15,137 nucleotides of DNA from an uncultured Bacteroidota bacterium (GTDB lineage: Bacteria; Bacteroidota; Bacteroidia; Chitinophagales; Saprospiraceae): contig CALEYM010000653.1 of assembly GCA_937926185.1 (NCBI GenBank), forward strand, positions 1 through 15,137. Direction: 5' to 3'. Positions 8,342-15,082 of the stretch are shown here, piece after piece. Made by a program: the position numbers and the translations under genes. The first letter of the stretch is position 1; each line of letters starts with the position of its first letter. The notes beneath the pieces were generated by a model, which had not been told where the DNA came from, ran no database searches, and worked only from the letters and a program-made list of their open reading frames with translations.

Positions 8342-9462
8342 ATCTTCCGCAGCAGCAATTGTCCGATTTGGGGTTCCGAGTACAGTTTCATCAGCGCGGG
8401 CCGTTTCGACTGGGTGAGTTCCTGGGCCATGGCGAGGCGCAGGTCGTTGGGCAGGAGGTCGAGCAGGAGGAAACGTTTTAGGTTGGCTAATTCCGTTTCT
8501 GTAGGATCGCCGTGCTGCACCAGCAGGTGATTGCTCAGGCGCGTGACGACGACGGACAACACATCGAGGCGTTTGGTATCGCCTTCGTGTACGAGCCGGT
8601 CGAGCCGGCGGGCGACGGCGTCGAAGTCCCCGGCGCCCAGTATCTCACCGGGCGTGGGCAGGCGGTCGAGGTTGAGGTGGATAAAAGAGATAAAAGCCTG
8701 GGTGGTTTCCGGGTCGAGGGCGGCGTCGCCGAGCAGGCGCACCAGGCCGAGGTGCTCGCGCAGATCGCCGAGGGTGCGCAGGCTGTTGAAAAACTGCACC
8801 AGCGAGCGGGGGGTGGTGCGGCGCCCGCTGACCAGTTCGGGGTAAGTGAGCACAAAATTTATACCGCGGGGGTCTATGTCATTGCGTTCGGCCCAGCGGG
8901 CCCAGGTTTGAGCGTCGAATTCCATGGTGACGTGCAGCATGCGGGTGAGCATGGCCTCGTCGAGGGTGGTCACGGAGTAGTCGCCGCCGTCGGGGTTGGC
9001 GGTGCAAACGATCAGCCATTGGGGTGGCAGGCTCCAGGACACCAGTTCGTAATTTTGGAACAATTGCATGATACCGCGCAGGATGCGGTCGTCGGCGCGG
9101 TTTACGTCGTCGAGCAGTAAAATGCCGGGGCCGGGGCGCCGGGGCGCCCATTCGGGCGCCACGAACCGGGTAACTTCGCCCCATGCCGCGTCGGCGCTGA
9201 TCTTCGGCATGCCCAGCAGGTCGCCCATTTCTTCAAATTGCGCCGGGGCGATGTACACAAAATCGCAACCCCGCGCCCGGGCCAGGTCGCGTACCAATTC
9301 CGTTTTGCCGATGCCGTGCATGCCCCAAATACAAAGCGGCGTTGGCCGTTCCGGGGTCAGTGCCATCGAATCGAGCGCGTGTTCCAGCAATGTGGTAACC
9401 GATCCGGCGCTCACGCGGGCGCCGTAGGTGATATACTGATACGATTGGTTTGAATCTGCCAT
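8338..9462 (-). CDS. MoxR-type AAA+ ATPase
   Basis: The 374-aa product is a cytoplasmic AAA+ ATPase. Walker A is GMHGIGKT (residues 47-54), Walker B is ILLLDD (114-119) followed by 'VNRAD', sensor 1 is N156 in 'VCTANPDGGDY', and R174 in 'MLTRMLHV' is a likely arginine finger. The run from 'GDLLGMP' to 'RGIMQLFQNYELVSWSLPPQW' follows the pattern of MoxR ATPases of the APE2220-like type. Such proteins usually remodel or insert cofactors into partners together with a VWA-domain protein encoded alongside, but here no VWA gene lies within the window: downstream is convergent guaB and upstream is a divergent epimerase. The substrate is unknown. The ATG at 9462 lies 14 bases below a TACTTTCG promoter-like box. 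The stop codon is embedded in the inverted repeat it shares with guaB. Confidence 0.9.
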   Translation of the reverse strand: MADSNQSYQYITYGARVSAGSVTTLLEHALDSMALTPERPTPLCIWGMHGIGKTELVRDLARARGCDFVYIAPAQFEEMGDLLGMPKISADAAWGEVTRFVAPEWAPRRPGPGILLLDDVNRADDRILRGIMQLFQNYELVSWSLPPQWLIVCTANPDGGDYSVTTLDEAMLTRMLHVTMEFDAQTWARWAERNDIDPRGINFVLTYPELVSGRRTTPRSLVQFFNSLRTLGDLREHLGLVRLLGDAALDPETTQAFISFIHLNLDRLPTPGEILGAGDFDAVARRLDRLVHEGDTKRLDVLSVVVTRLSNHLLVQHGDPTETELANLKRFLLLDLLPNDLRLAMAQELTQSKRPALMKLYSEPQIGQLLLRKM

Positions 9463-9476
9463 GATGGTGCTAAACG

Positions 9477-9484
9477 CGAAAGTA
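9477..9484 (-). promoter_or_regulatory. Candidate -7 promoter element for the MoxR gene
   Basis: On the minus strand this reads TACTTTCG, one base from TAnnTTTG, and it lies 14 bases before the ATG at 9462. The same octamer occurs at 12986-12979 before the EAD11 gene, which supports it as the genome's variant -7 box. Confidence 0.5.
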
Positions 9485-9496
9485 CGGGGTTGGTTC

Positions 9497-9560
9497 GGAT
9501 TACGGATTACGGATTGTTGAGCGCAGCGAAATCCCGTACACGTAGTGTCGGGACGGATTA
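9497..9560. repeat. Copy 1 of a 50-bp hairpin element with heptamer tail
   Basis: Positions 9511-9560 are the exact reverse complement of 10642-10691. Inside is a hairpin: TCCCG (9532-9536), a bulged T, ACAC, loop GTA, then GTGT and CGGGA (to 9553). Two copies of GGATTAC (9497-9510) precede the 50-bp core. It sits between the divergent MoxR and epimerase genes. The layout, a small hairpin core with short tandem tails in an intergenic region, resembles REP-like dispersed elements. Confidence 0.88.
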
Positions 9561-9636
9561 TGACTTTATTATTAGACGGGCATAAGGATCAATACAATTT
9601 AACGATTTTTACGCCGGCAAAAGCAACCATTGAATC

Positions 9637-10644
9637 ATGACTGCAATATTCGTCACGGGCGCCAGCGGTTTCATCGGCGAACGATTGTGTGAGAGACTGG
9701 CCGCCGAAGGCAGGCAGGTACGGGCCCTGGTGCGCAATCCGCGCAAAGCCGCTGGATTGAGACAAGATAACATCAGCTTGCTGGAAGGAGACCTGACCGA
9801 CCCGGAACACCTCAAGGGCGGCATGAAAGGCTGCGAAGCCGTTTTTCACCTGGCCGCGCTGGCAGGCGTATGGCACCCCGACCCGGACGCATTTCACAAA
9901 GTCAATATACAGGGCACCCTCAACGTACTGCACGCCGCGCACGCTGCCGGCGTACGCCGCGTGGTCATCACCTCCACGGCGGGCGTCATGGGCGCCACGA
10001 GGGATGGCCGGGAAGTGGACGAAAACACCCACCCGGCGCCCGAACTGACCACCGAATACGAACGGTCGAAACTGGAAGCGGAGCGACAGGCAAAAGAATT
10101 CGGCGCAAAAACCGGCCTTGAAGTCGTTATCGTCAATCCCAGCCGGGTGTACGGCCCGGGCCAATGGAGCGTGAGCAACAGCGTCACCAGGATGATCCGC
10201 TTATATGCGGCCGGTAAATGGCGCTTCATTCCGGGCGACGGGCGCAGTATCGGCAATTACGTCTATATCGACGACGTGGTGAAAGGTCACCTGCTGGCCC
10301 TGGAAAAAGGCCGGAACGGCGAACGGTATATTCTGGGTGGTGAAAACTACAGCTTCAACGCTTTTTTCGAGCTGCTGGCCCAAATTACCGGGCGGCGGCA
10401 TGCCATGTTCCGACTGCCGCTGCCCCTGATGACGGCTTTTGCCAATCTGCAACAACTGCTGGCCGACCAATTCGGACGGCAACCCCTGATCACACCGCCT
10501 TTCGTTCAAAAATACGTCCGTCACTGGCCGCTCAGCAGCCGGAAAGCCGAAACAGAATTGGGCTACCGCATAACTCCCCTGGCCGACGGCATCCGGCAAA
10601 CCCTGAACTGGCTGAATCCGCAATCCGTAATCCGCAATCCGTAA
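9637..10644 (+). CDS. NAD(P)-dependent epimerase/dehydratase or reductase (extended SDR)
   Basis: The 335-aa product is an extended short-chain dehydrogenase/reductase. The Rossmann motif TGASGFIG gives G8, G11 and G14, 'FHLAALAGVW' follows the cofactor fold, and the catalytic pair is Y141 and K145 in YERSKLEAE with an upstream serine/threonine in 'ITSTAGVMG'. Substrates of such enzymes include nucleotide sugars and dihydroflavonol-like alcohols; the pattern 'NPSRVYGPGQWS' fits the HpnA/dihydroflavonol-reductase-like branch, but the substrate cannot be told. The acyltransferase gene begins 56 bases later on the same strand, so the two may form an operon for envelope lipid or glycan work. The last nine residues (327-335, NPQSVIRNP) are encoded by a heptamer tandem repeat, and the TAA stop is the first three bases of the 50-bp element. 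Confidence 0.92.
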   Translation: MTAIFVTGASGFIGERLCERLAAEGRQVRALVRNPRKAAGLRQDNISLLEGDLTDPEHLKGGMKGCEAVFHLAALAGVWHPDPDAFHKVNIQGTLNVLHAAHAAGVRRVVITSTAGVMGATRDGREVDENTHPAPELTTEYERSKLEAERQAKEFGAKTGLEVVIVNPSRVYGPGQWSVSNSVTRMIRLYAAGKWRFIPGDGRSIGNYVYIDDVVKGHLLALEKGRNGERYILGGENYSFNAFFELLAQITGRRHAMFRLPLPLMTAFANLQQLLADQFGRQPLITPPFVQKYVRHWPLSSRKAETELGYRITPLADGIRQTLNWLNPQSVIRNP

Positions 10645-10691
10645 TCCGTCCCGACACTACGTGTACGGGATTTCGCTGCGCTCAACAATCC
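10615..10691. repeat. Copy 2 (inverted) of the 50-bp hairpin element with five heptamers
   Basis: Positions 10642-10691 are the exact reverse complement of 9511-9560 and carry the same hairpin. Five tandem copies of AATCCGY (10615-10649) overlap its left end. The tract encodes the C-terminus of the epimerase and contains its stop codon at 10642-10644. Compared with copy 1, the expanded heptamers lie on the other side of the core, so the full element seems to be a core flanked by variable heptamer runs. It fills the gap before the acyltransferase gene. Confidence 0.88.
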
Positions 10692-10700
10692 TCAATTCAC

Positions 10701-12017
10701 ATGGCTTACCGAAATATCCGTTTGCATCCGATCCTGCGCCTGATCTACCTGACCCTGCGCATCCTGGTTTGGTTTGGGATAAAGGTGTTCTACCGGCGGC
10801 GGCTGGTATTGGGCAGGGAACACCTGCGTTTCGACGGTCCGGCCATCGTGATCGCCAACCACCCCTGCACCCTGATGGATGTGCTGAATCCGGCATTGGA
10901 AATCCGGCAGGAGATGTTTTATCTGGCCAATTACGGCTTGTTCCGGCACCCGGTATCGAACTGGCTGTTGCGCCGTTTATTTTGTATTCCGGTGATGCGC
11001 CGCGAAGACCTGCGGGAAGGTGAAGGGCGCAACAACGAGGAAGCATTCGAACAATCGTTCCAACACCTGGAAAAAAACGGCGTGTTGTTCATTGCCCCCG
11101 AAGGCACCAGTTGGATGAACCGCTTCGTACGGCCCATGAAAACCGGCGCCGCCCGGATCGCGCTCGGCGCCGACGCCCGCAACAACTGGCAGCCGGGCGT
11201 CAAAATCATGCCGGTCGGCTTGTCGTATTCGGCGCCGCACCTGTTCCGCAGCGACGTGGTGGTACAGTTCGGCGCCCCGGTGTACGCCCGCGACTGGTCG
11301 GATGCCTGGGCGCAAAACCAGCACCATACGATAGATCAACTGACACAATACCTGCAAGATCAACTCAAAACGCTGAGTATCCATACCCGCGACGAAGCCG
11401 GCGAACAACTGATCACCCGCCTGGAAGAAATCCTGCAAAATGAAAATCCGCTGCCGCAAAATGCCGCCTTCGAACGCTCGCAACAATTGGTGAAAACCGC
11501 CCTCGATAATGAACCGCTGCGCGAACAGACCGCAACCTATTTTGAAACGCTTACAAAGGCAGGGCTGAGGGACGCCGGATTGTCAGCGGCTTTGCGAGCC
11601 GGCGTCCAGCCCGATACCTTGAGAGACATGGTGTTTTTGTTGATTGGCCTGCCGTTTTTTGCCGCCGGTTACCTGTTCTGGTTTTTACCCTGTTTCCTGC
11701 CCTGGTGGCTGAATAAAAAACTGAACTTCTACATCGGTTATTCCTCCACGGTGAAAATTCTGGCCGGGCTGATCGTGTTTCCACTGGCCCTGTGGGGGGC
11801 ATACCGGGCAGGGCATTATTTTTTTCAAAATGGCTGGCTGGCGCTGGCGGGTACAGGCGTACTCATAGCGTTGGGTTATTTTGCCGAACGGTATATGGAT
11901 GTTTACCGGCGTTTTCAGGAAAGGCGAAAGGCGCGGCGGGTGGCTAAAAACACCCCGGAATTGTTCGGGCAACTACAGAAACTGCGGGCGGCGGTGTTGG
12001 CGGCTATTGGACAATAG
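10701..12017 (+). CDS. PlsC-like glycerolipid acyltransferase with C-terminal membrane helices
   Basis: The 438-aa membrane protein has an N-terminal hydrophobic stretch (about 10-30) and the PlsC acyltransferase signature. The catalytic block is NHPCTLMD, with H54 and D60 separated by five residues rather than the usual four, a spacing also seen in yeast Gpt2/Sct1-type glycerol-3-phosphate acyltransferases. The glycerol-phosphate-binding block is APEGTS (E134, G135, T136). Residues 200-300 form a charged helical region, and three hydrophobic segments follow near 311-336, 351-370 and 378-394. It probably transfers an acyl chain to glycerol-3-phosphate or a related lipid precursor at the inner membrane. 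It follows the epimerase by 56 bases and is probably co-transcribed with it. The gene ends 35 bases before the convergent EAD11 gene. Confidence 0.9.
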   Translation: MAYRNIRLHPILRLIYLTLRILVWFGIKVFYRRRLVLGREHLRFDGPAIVIANHPCTLMDVLNPALEIRQEMFYLANYGLFRHPVSNWLLRRLFCIPVMRREDLREGEGRNNEEAFEQSFQHLEKNGVLFIAPEGTSWMNRFVRPMKTGAARIALGADARNNWQPGVKIMPVGLSYSAPHLFRSDVVVQFGAPVYARDWSDAWAQNQHHTIDQLTQYLQDQLKTLSIHTRDEAGEQLITRLEEILQNENPLPQNAAFERSQQLVKTALDNEPLREQTATYFETLTKAGLRDAGLSAALRAGVQPDTLRDMVFLLIGLPFFAAGYLFWFLPCFLPWWLNKKLNFYIGYSSTVKILAGLIVFPLALWGAYRAGHYFFQNGWLALAGTGVLIALGYFAERYMDVYRRFQERRKARRVAKNTPELFGQLQKLRAAVLAAIGQ

Positions 12018-12052
12018 AAGTTCTGGCCGGACAAGGCTTCGGGCATGAACCC

Positions 12053-12955
12053 CTAATTATTCCCCGACAACTTCTTATCCACCCAGGCGGCCATTTTGCT
12101 TTCGGCTTCGTCTTTTTCTCTGATCTTCTCCATCCAGCGTTTGGCCACCGGCCAGTTGCGGTCGCGCAAGGCAATCATAGCGCAGAGGGAAAACACGGCG
12201 TCCTGCAGGTCGCGGGTGGGTTGCACCTCGGTAATGTCGCGGAAAGTCATAAACGGGCCGCTGCCGGCCAATCCGCCGCCTTTGAGAAAACGAAAGCCCA
12301 TTTTCACCCGGATGGAATCCTTGTCGAACGCTTTGTATTTGCCGTAGATGACCAGGTCGGCTTTGCAGCGCCGGCCCAGTTCCTCGGCGTTTTGGGAATA
12401 GTCGCCGGCCATTTCGCGGGTGGAGAACTTTATCTCCGCGGGAATATTTGCTTTTGCCGTAAGGGTTTGAATGTTGTCCTGTATGAGCAGGGCCGGTTTG
12501 GCATCCCTGCCGCCGAGGTTGTCGAACGGCACAATGAGGACATGCAGGGCAGCCCTGTTAGTGAATTCCGGGCAACCCACAGGTTTACCGCGCAATTTCC
12601 ACCAGGCAAAAACAGCTACGAGCAGTAGAAATACGCCCCCTGCCAGGTACAACATTCGCCGGCTGCCGGGATTCGAAACTGTGGCCGGCGCCGGTACTTT
12701 CCCGGCCTCAAAATCGTCGAGCACGGCCAGCAGGGTATCCGTAACGCGGCTGTATTCGCGCTGCGCTTCCTGAAAACTCAGGATACCTTTCAACTCCTGC
12801 TGCCGCACGGCGTTGTAGCTGGCTTCCACCACCCGCAGCGTGCGCAACAGGTTGTCTTTATACACGTTGTCTTTTTCCAGCAGGCCGATGAGCGTTTCGA
12901 GCGCTTTGCCCGTTTCGCCCCGGCGCAGGAGCTCGCGTATGGCTTGTACTTCCAT
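12053..12955 (-). CDS. EAD11-type adaptor domain fused to a membrane helix and a TolB/FlgO-like domain
   Basis: The 300-aa product has three parts. Residues 1-82 are helical, from 'IRELLRRGETGKALETLIGLL' to 'GILSFQEAQREYSRVTDTLLAVLDD', matching the pattern of effector-associated domain 11: a G-x-T-x-x-AL start, a central helix, then 'g-i-s-x-e-e-a ... nri ... all-lld'. Such small domains are thought to bind one another and bring partners to effectors in NTP-dependent conflict systems. A transmembrane helix follows at about 101-119. After 125, 'LHVLIVPFDNLGG' and 'RCKADLVIYGKYKAF' resemble the TolB-N/FlgO-like fold, and the end ('NWPVAKRWMEKIREKDEAESKMAAWVDKKL') may be a short TPR-like remnant. 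The N-terminus is likely cytoplasmic. The ATG at 12955 is preferred over a start at 12976 because TACTTTCG lies 23 bases above it. No NTPase or effector gene is next to it. Domain names are from pattern memory. Confidence 0.8.
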   Translation of the reverse strand: MEVQAIRELLRRGETGKALETLIGLLEKDNVYKDNLLRTLRVVEASYNAVRQQELKGILSFQEAQREYSRVTDTLLAVLDDFEAGKVPAPATVSNPGSRRMLYLAGGVFLLLVAVFAWWKLRGKPVGCPEFTNRAALHVLIVPFDNLGGRDAKPALLIQDNIQTLTAKANIPAEIKFSTREMAGDYSQNAEELGRRCKADLVIYGKYKAFDKDSIRVKMGFRFLKGGGLAGSGPFMTFRDITEVQPTRDLQDAVFSLCAMIALRDRNWPVAKRWMEKIREKDEAESKMAAWVDKKLSGNN

Positions 12956-12978
12956 GTGGGATCGGGTTGAAAACAAGG

Positions 12979-12986
12979 CGAAAGTA
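12979..12986 (-). promoter_or_regulatory. Candidate -7 promoter element for the EAD11 gene
   Basis: The minus strand reads TACTTTCG, identical to the box before the MoxR gene, and ends 23 bases before the ATG at 12955. Confidence 0.5.
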
Positions 12987-13004
12987 GGGCATTTCTTTTT
13001 ATCC

Positions 13005-13023
13005 TTTCAATTGAAAATTCAAT
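13005..13023. promoter_or_regulatory. Nested palindromes between divergent genes; possible operator
   Basis: TTTCAATTGAAAATTCAAT contains a perfect 12-base palindrome (TTTCAATTGAAA, 13005-13016) overlapping a second inverted pair, ATTGAA-AA-TTCAAT (13010-13023). It lies between the divergent promoters of the EAD11 gene and the nucleotidyltransferase pair, about 20 bases above the former's -7 box. A regulator-binding site is plausible, but A/T-rich palindromes arise readily by chance. Confidence 0.3.
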
Positions 13024-13084
13024 CCGATTTGCGCGTAAAAGCAGTGAAATATAGCAAAGTGAGAATCGCTGGCGAAAAAGAAAT

Positions 13085-13092
13085 TACATTTG
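13085..13092 (+). promoter_or_regulatory. Candidate -7 promoter element for the small-protein/nucleotidyltransferase pair
   Basis: TACATTTG matches TAnnTTTG at all fixed positions and lies 25 bases before the ATG at 13118. No TTTG is seen at the usual -33 distance. Confidence 0.55.
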
Positions 13093-13117
13093 TGTTTTAA
13101 TTTAAGTCAACATATAT

Positions 13118-13333
13118 ATGCAGGAGCAACATATACGCCTGGATCGCAGCGTCCTGACTATCGGCGATTTAATGGATCAAGACGCCAAGGCCGAAGCGCG
13201 ATATTGGCTTACCAGATCGCCGGCAGAACGGCTTATGGCCCTGGAACAACTCAGAATGCGTCTTGCCAATTATGATAACATTACATCCCGACTTCAGAGA
13301 TTTTATACGATTACTGAACTTATACCAGGCTGA
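13118..13333 (+). CDS. Small protein, first gene of a toxin-antitoxin-like pair
   Basis: This 71-aa protein begins MQEQHIRLDRSVLTIGDL and contains 'EARYWLTRSPAERLMALEQLR' and 'RLQRFYTITEL', a pattern seen in short proteins encoded just before nucleotidyltransferase genes in Bacteroidota. It has no signal peptide or membrane helix. Its last 62 bases overlap the start of the nucleotidyltransferase in a different frame, so expression must be tightly linked. A role as partner, possibly antitoxin or toxin, of the nucleotidyltransferase is inferred from that arrangement. It is preceded by a clear TACATTTG promoter box. The base composition is AT-richer than the flanking genes. Confidence 0.72.
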   Translation: MQEQHIRLDRSVLTIGDLMDQDAKAEARYWLTRSPAERLMALEQLRMRLANYDNITSRLQRFYTITELIPG

Positions 13334-13718
13334 TTACCTGCTGATTGGGGGGTATGCCGCTGCTTTACACGGACACATCCGCTTTACACAAGATATTGAC
13401 ATTTGGATTTATACCTCCCCTGAAAACGTGGAAAAGGTAATTCTGGCTCTAAAAGAATTTGGACTTAACCAAGCCGAAGAATTACGGGATGTTTTACAAA
13501 AAGAATTGCGCGTTATTGGGATGGGCGTCCCTCCGGTACGAATTGAAGTAGTAACCACAATATCCGGTGTTGATTTTAAAGAATGTTATTCAAACAGGTT
13601 AACCGCGGATATCGAAGGCGTTTTGGTAACATATATTTCTCTTGCTGATTTGCGCAAGAATAAATTGGCAAGCGGCCGTCCGAAAGATTTGGCGGACCTG
13701 GATGCTTTACCGGAATAA
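13272..13718 (+). CDS. Nucleotidyltransferase, AbiEii/DUF6036-like
   Basis: The 148-aa product starts MITLHPDFRDF and carries the minimal nucleotidyltransferase motif GG-x13-DxD: G26-G27 in 'LLIGGYAAALHG' and D41, D43 in 'FTQDIDIW'. A third acidic residue could be E92 in 'VRIEVV'; many relatives have aspartate here. The ending 'LRKNKLASGRPKDLADLDAL' is typical of AbiEii/DUF6036-type proteins. Such enzymes add nucleotides to RNA or protein targets, and some act as toxins in type IV or MNT-type modules. The ATG at 13272 was chosen, as the TTG at 13263 has no advantage. It overlaps the upstream small gene by 62 bases. The gene ends eight bases before the convergent rfbD, with no visible terminator between. 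Lower GC suggests acquisition by transfer. Confidence 0.87.
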   Translation: MITLHPDFRDFIRLLNLYQADYLLIGGYAAALHGHIRFTQDIDIWIYTSPENVEKVILALKEFGLNQAEELRDVLQKELRVIGMGVPPVRIEVVTTISGVDFKECYSNRLTADIEGVLVTYISLADLRKNKLASGRPKDLADLDALPE

Positions 13719-13726
13719 TTTTGCGC

Positions 13727-14602
13727 TCATTCGTTCAAACAGTCCAGAAGGCTCTCCCGCCACCACCGTATCTGCAACCCGAATATTTCTTTAATTTTCC
13801 CCTTATTCAGCACGCTGTACGGCGGTCTTTCCACCGGCGTGGGAAAGTCCTTCGATTCGATGGCATTTACCCGGCAGGGCAGTTTTTTTATTTCAAAAAT
13901 GGCTTTTGCAAAATCGTACCAGCTGGTGACGCCCTCGTTGGAATAATGCCAGATACCCGCCACCGCGGCCCGCTCTACTTCCCCCTTTTCCACTTTTTGC
14001 ACGATCTGCAGCACCGCACTGGCCAGGTCGGGCGCATAGGTGGGGGTGCCCACCTGGTCGAACACCACGCCGATAGCAGGCCGTTCGGCGCCAAGGCGCA
14101 GCATGGTGACCAGGAAGTTGTTTCCGTACAGGGAATACAACCAGGAAGTGCGGATCACCATGGCCAGGGGGTTGGCCTTCAGCACGGCGCGGTCGCCGGC
14201 CAGTTTGGTGCGGGCATACACGGCTTTCGGACTCACGGGGTCTTCTTCCCGGAACGGCACGTTTTGCCGGCTGTGATACACGTAGTCGGTCGAAAAATGG
14301 ATGATGGGAATACCCAGCCCGGCGCAGGCGGCCGAAAGATTCCGGGCGCCGTCCACATTCACTTTCCGGGCCAGTCCGGGTTCGCTCTCGGCCTTGTCCA
14401 CGGCGGCATAGGCGGCGCAGTTGATACACCAGTGCACCGGGTGTTTTTTAAAAAAAGCGAATACAGCCCGGCGGTCGGTGATGTCCAGTTCGCTGATATC
14501 GACAAATAAAAATTGCCAGTGCGGCCAGGCGGCGGCCAATTGGCGGAAACACTGGCCGAGCTGTCCGTTGGCGCCGGTGAGGAGAATGGTGGTTTTAGTC
14601 AT
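13727..14602 (-). CDS. rfbD: dTDP-4-dehydrorhamnose reductase
   Basis: RfbD (RmlD) reduces dTDP-4-dehydrorhamnose to dTDP-L-rhamnose with NAD(P)H, the last step of rhamnose donor synthesis for cell-surface glycans. The 291-aa length is normal. The Rossmann motif is TGANGQLGQ (G10, G13, G16); 'INCAAYAAVDKAE' and 'FSTDYVY' are family signatures; the catalytic pair is Y129 and K133 in YARTKLAGD. The C-terminal half has 'GVTSWYDFAKAIFE' and 'PTPVERPPYSVLNKGKI', both characteristic. The ATG at 14602 lies inside the end of the DUF2165 gene (8-base overlap), so the two are coupled. The other rhamnose genes (rmlA, rmlB, rmlC) are not in the window. All expected active-site residues are present. Confidence 0.96.
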   Translation of the reverse strand: MTKTTILLTGANGQLGQCFRQLAAAWPHWQFLFVDISELDITDRRAVFAFFKKHPVHWCINCAAYAAVDKAESEPGLARKVNVDGARNLSAACAGLGIPIIHFSTDYVYHSRQNVPFREEDPVSPKAVYARTKLAGDRAVLKANPLAMVIRTSWLYSLYGNNFLVTMLRLGAERPAIGVVFDQVGTPTYAPDLASAVLQIVQKVEKGEVERAAVAGIWHYSNEGVTSWYDFAKAIFEIKKLPCRVNAIESKDFPTPVERPPYSVLNKGKIKEIFGLQIRWWRESLLDCLNE

Positions 14603-15080
14603 CTTTTTTTAATAAAATCAACAAAGCTATCGCGTAAAAAACAGCCAGTGAAAACGCCGTCGCCTGCGCATTCCAGGTTTTGGACTGCCACATCATAAAC
14701 CATTCGCCACCCACCACCACGAAAGCGCCGAACCACAAGGCCAGCCCCAGCAAAACGCCTTTTACTGCCGACCCTTTTGCCGATTCGAAAAGGATGCCAG
14801 GCGCGTGTCTTGCCCGCCACATCCGCCAGGCGCCGCGGGCGCAAAAAAGCCCGCTGCCAGCCTCGGCGGCGATGATCAGCGCGTACGTGCCGTGCAACAA
14901 AACCGGATGCTGCACACTGCGCGCCGCTTTCAGGGCGCCAAAGGTATCGCTCATGCCGGCAACCATGCGCACAAATTCAAAATTGACGGCATAATCGAGC
15001 AAATTGGTCAGCGCAACGAGCAGGCCGTAGGCCGCCAGAAGGGTGGAAAGAACGAGTTGGGAAAGGCGGAGGTGGGACAT
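14595..15080 (-). CDS. DUF2165-like small integral membrane protein
   Basis: The 161-aa product has four hydrophobic helices, near residues 7-28, 60-80, 100-125 and 140-157. The section 'TNLLDYAVNFEFVRMVAGMSDTF' after the first helix and the glycine-rich third helix fit the DUF2165 family of predicted small membrane proteins, whose function is unknown. The stop codon overlaps the start of rfbD by eight bases, indicating one transcript and coupled translation. The ATG (15078-15080) lies three bases from an octamer tandem array, and that array contains no stop codon in this reading direction, so a longer N-terminal form reading through the array from beyond the window cannot be excluded. Confidence 0.85.
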   Translation of the reverse strand: MSHLRLSQLVLSTLLAAYGLLVALTNLLDYAVNFEFVRMVAGMSDTFGALKAARSVQHPVLLHGTYALIIAAEAGSGLFCARGAWRMWRARHAPGILFESAKGSAVKGVLLGLALWFGAFVVVGGEWFMMWQSKTWNAQATAFSLAVFYAIALLILLKKDD

Positions 15081-15082
15081 TG

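Noticed and set aside
12018..12052. Terminator between the convergent acyltransferase and EAD11 genes
   Set aside because: No stem longer than a few base pairs and no T-tract could be seen.
13721..14509. 262-aa plus-strand open frame opposite rfbD
   Set aside because: All conserved RfbD motifs are on the minus strand; this is a shadow frame.
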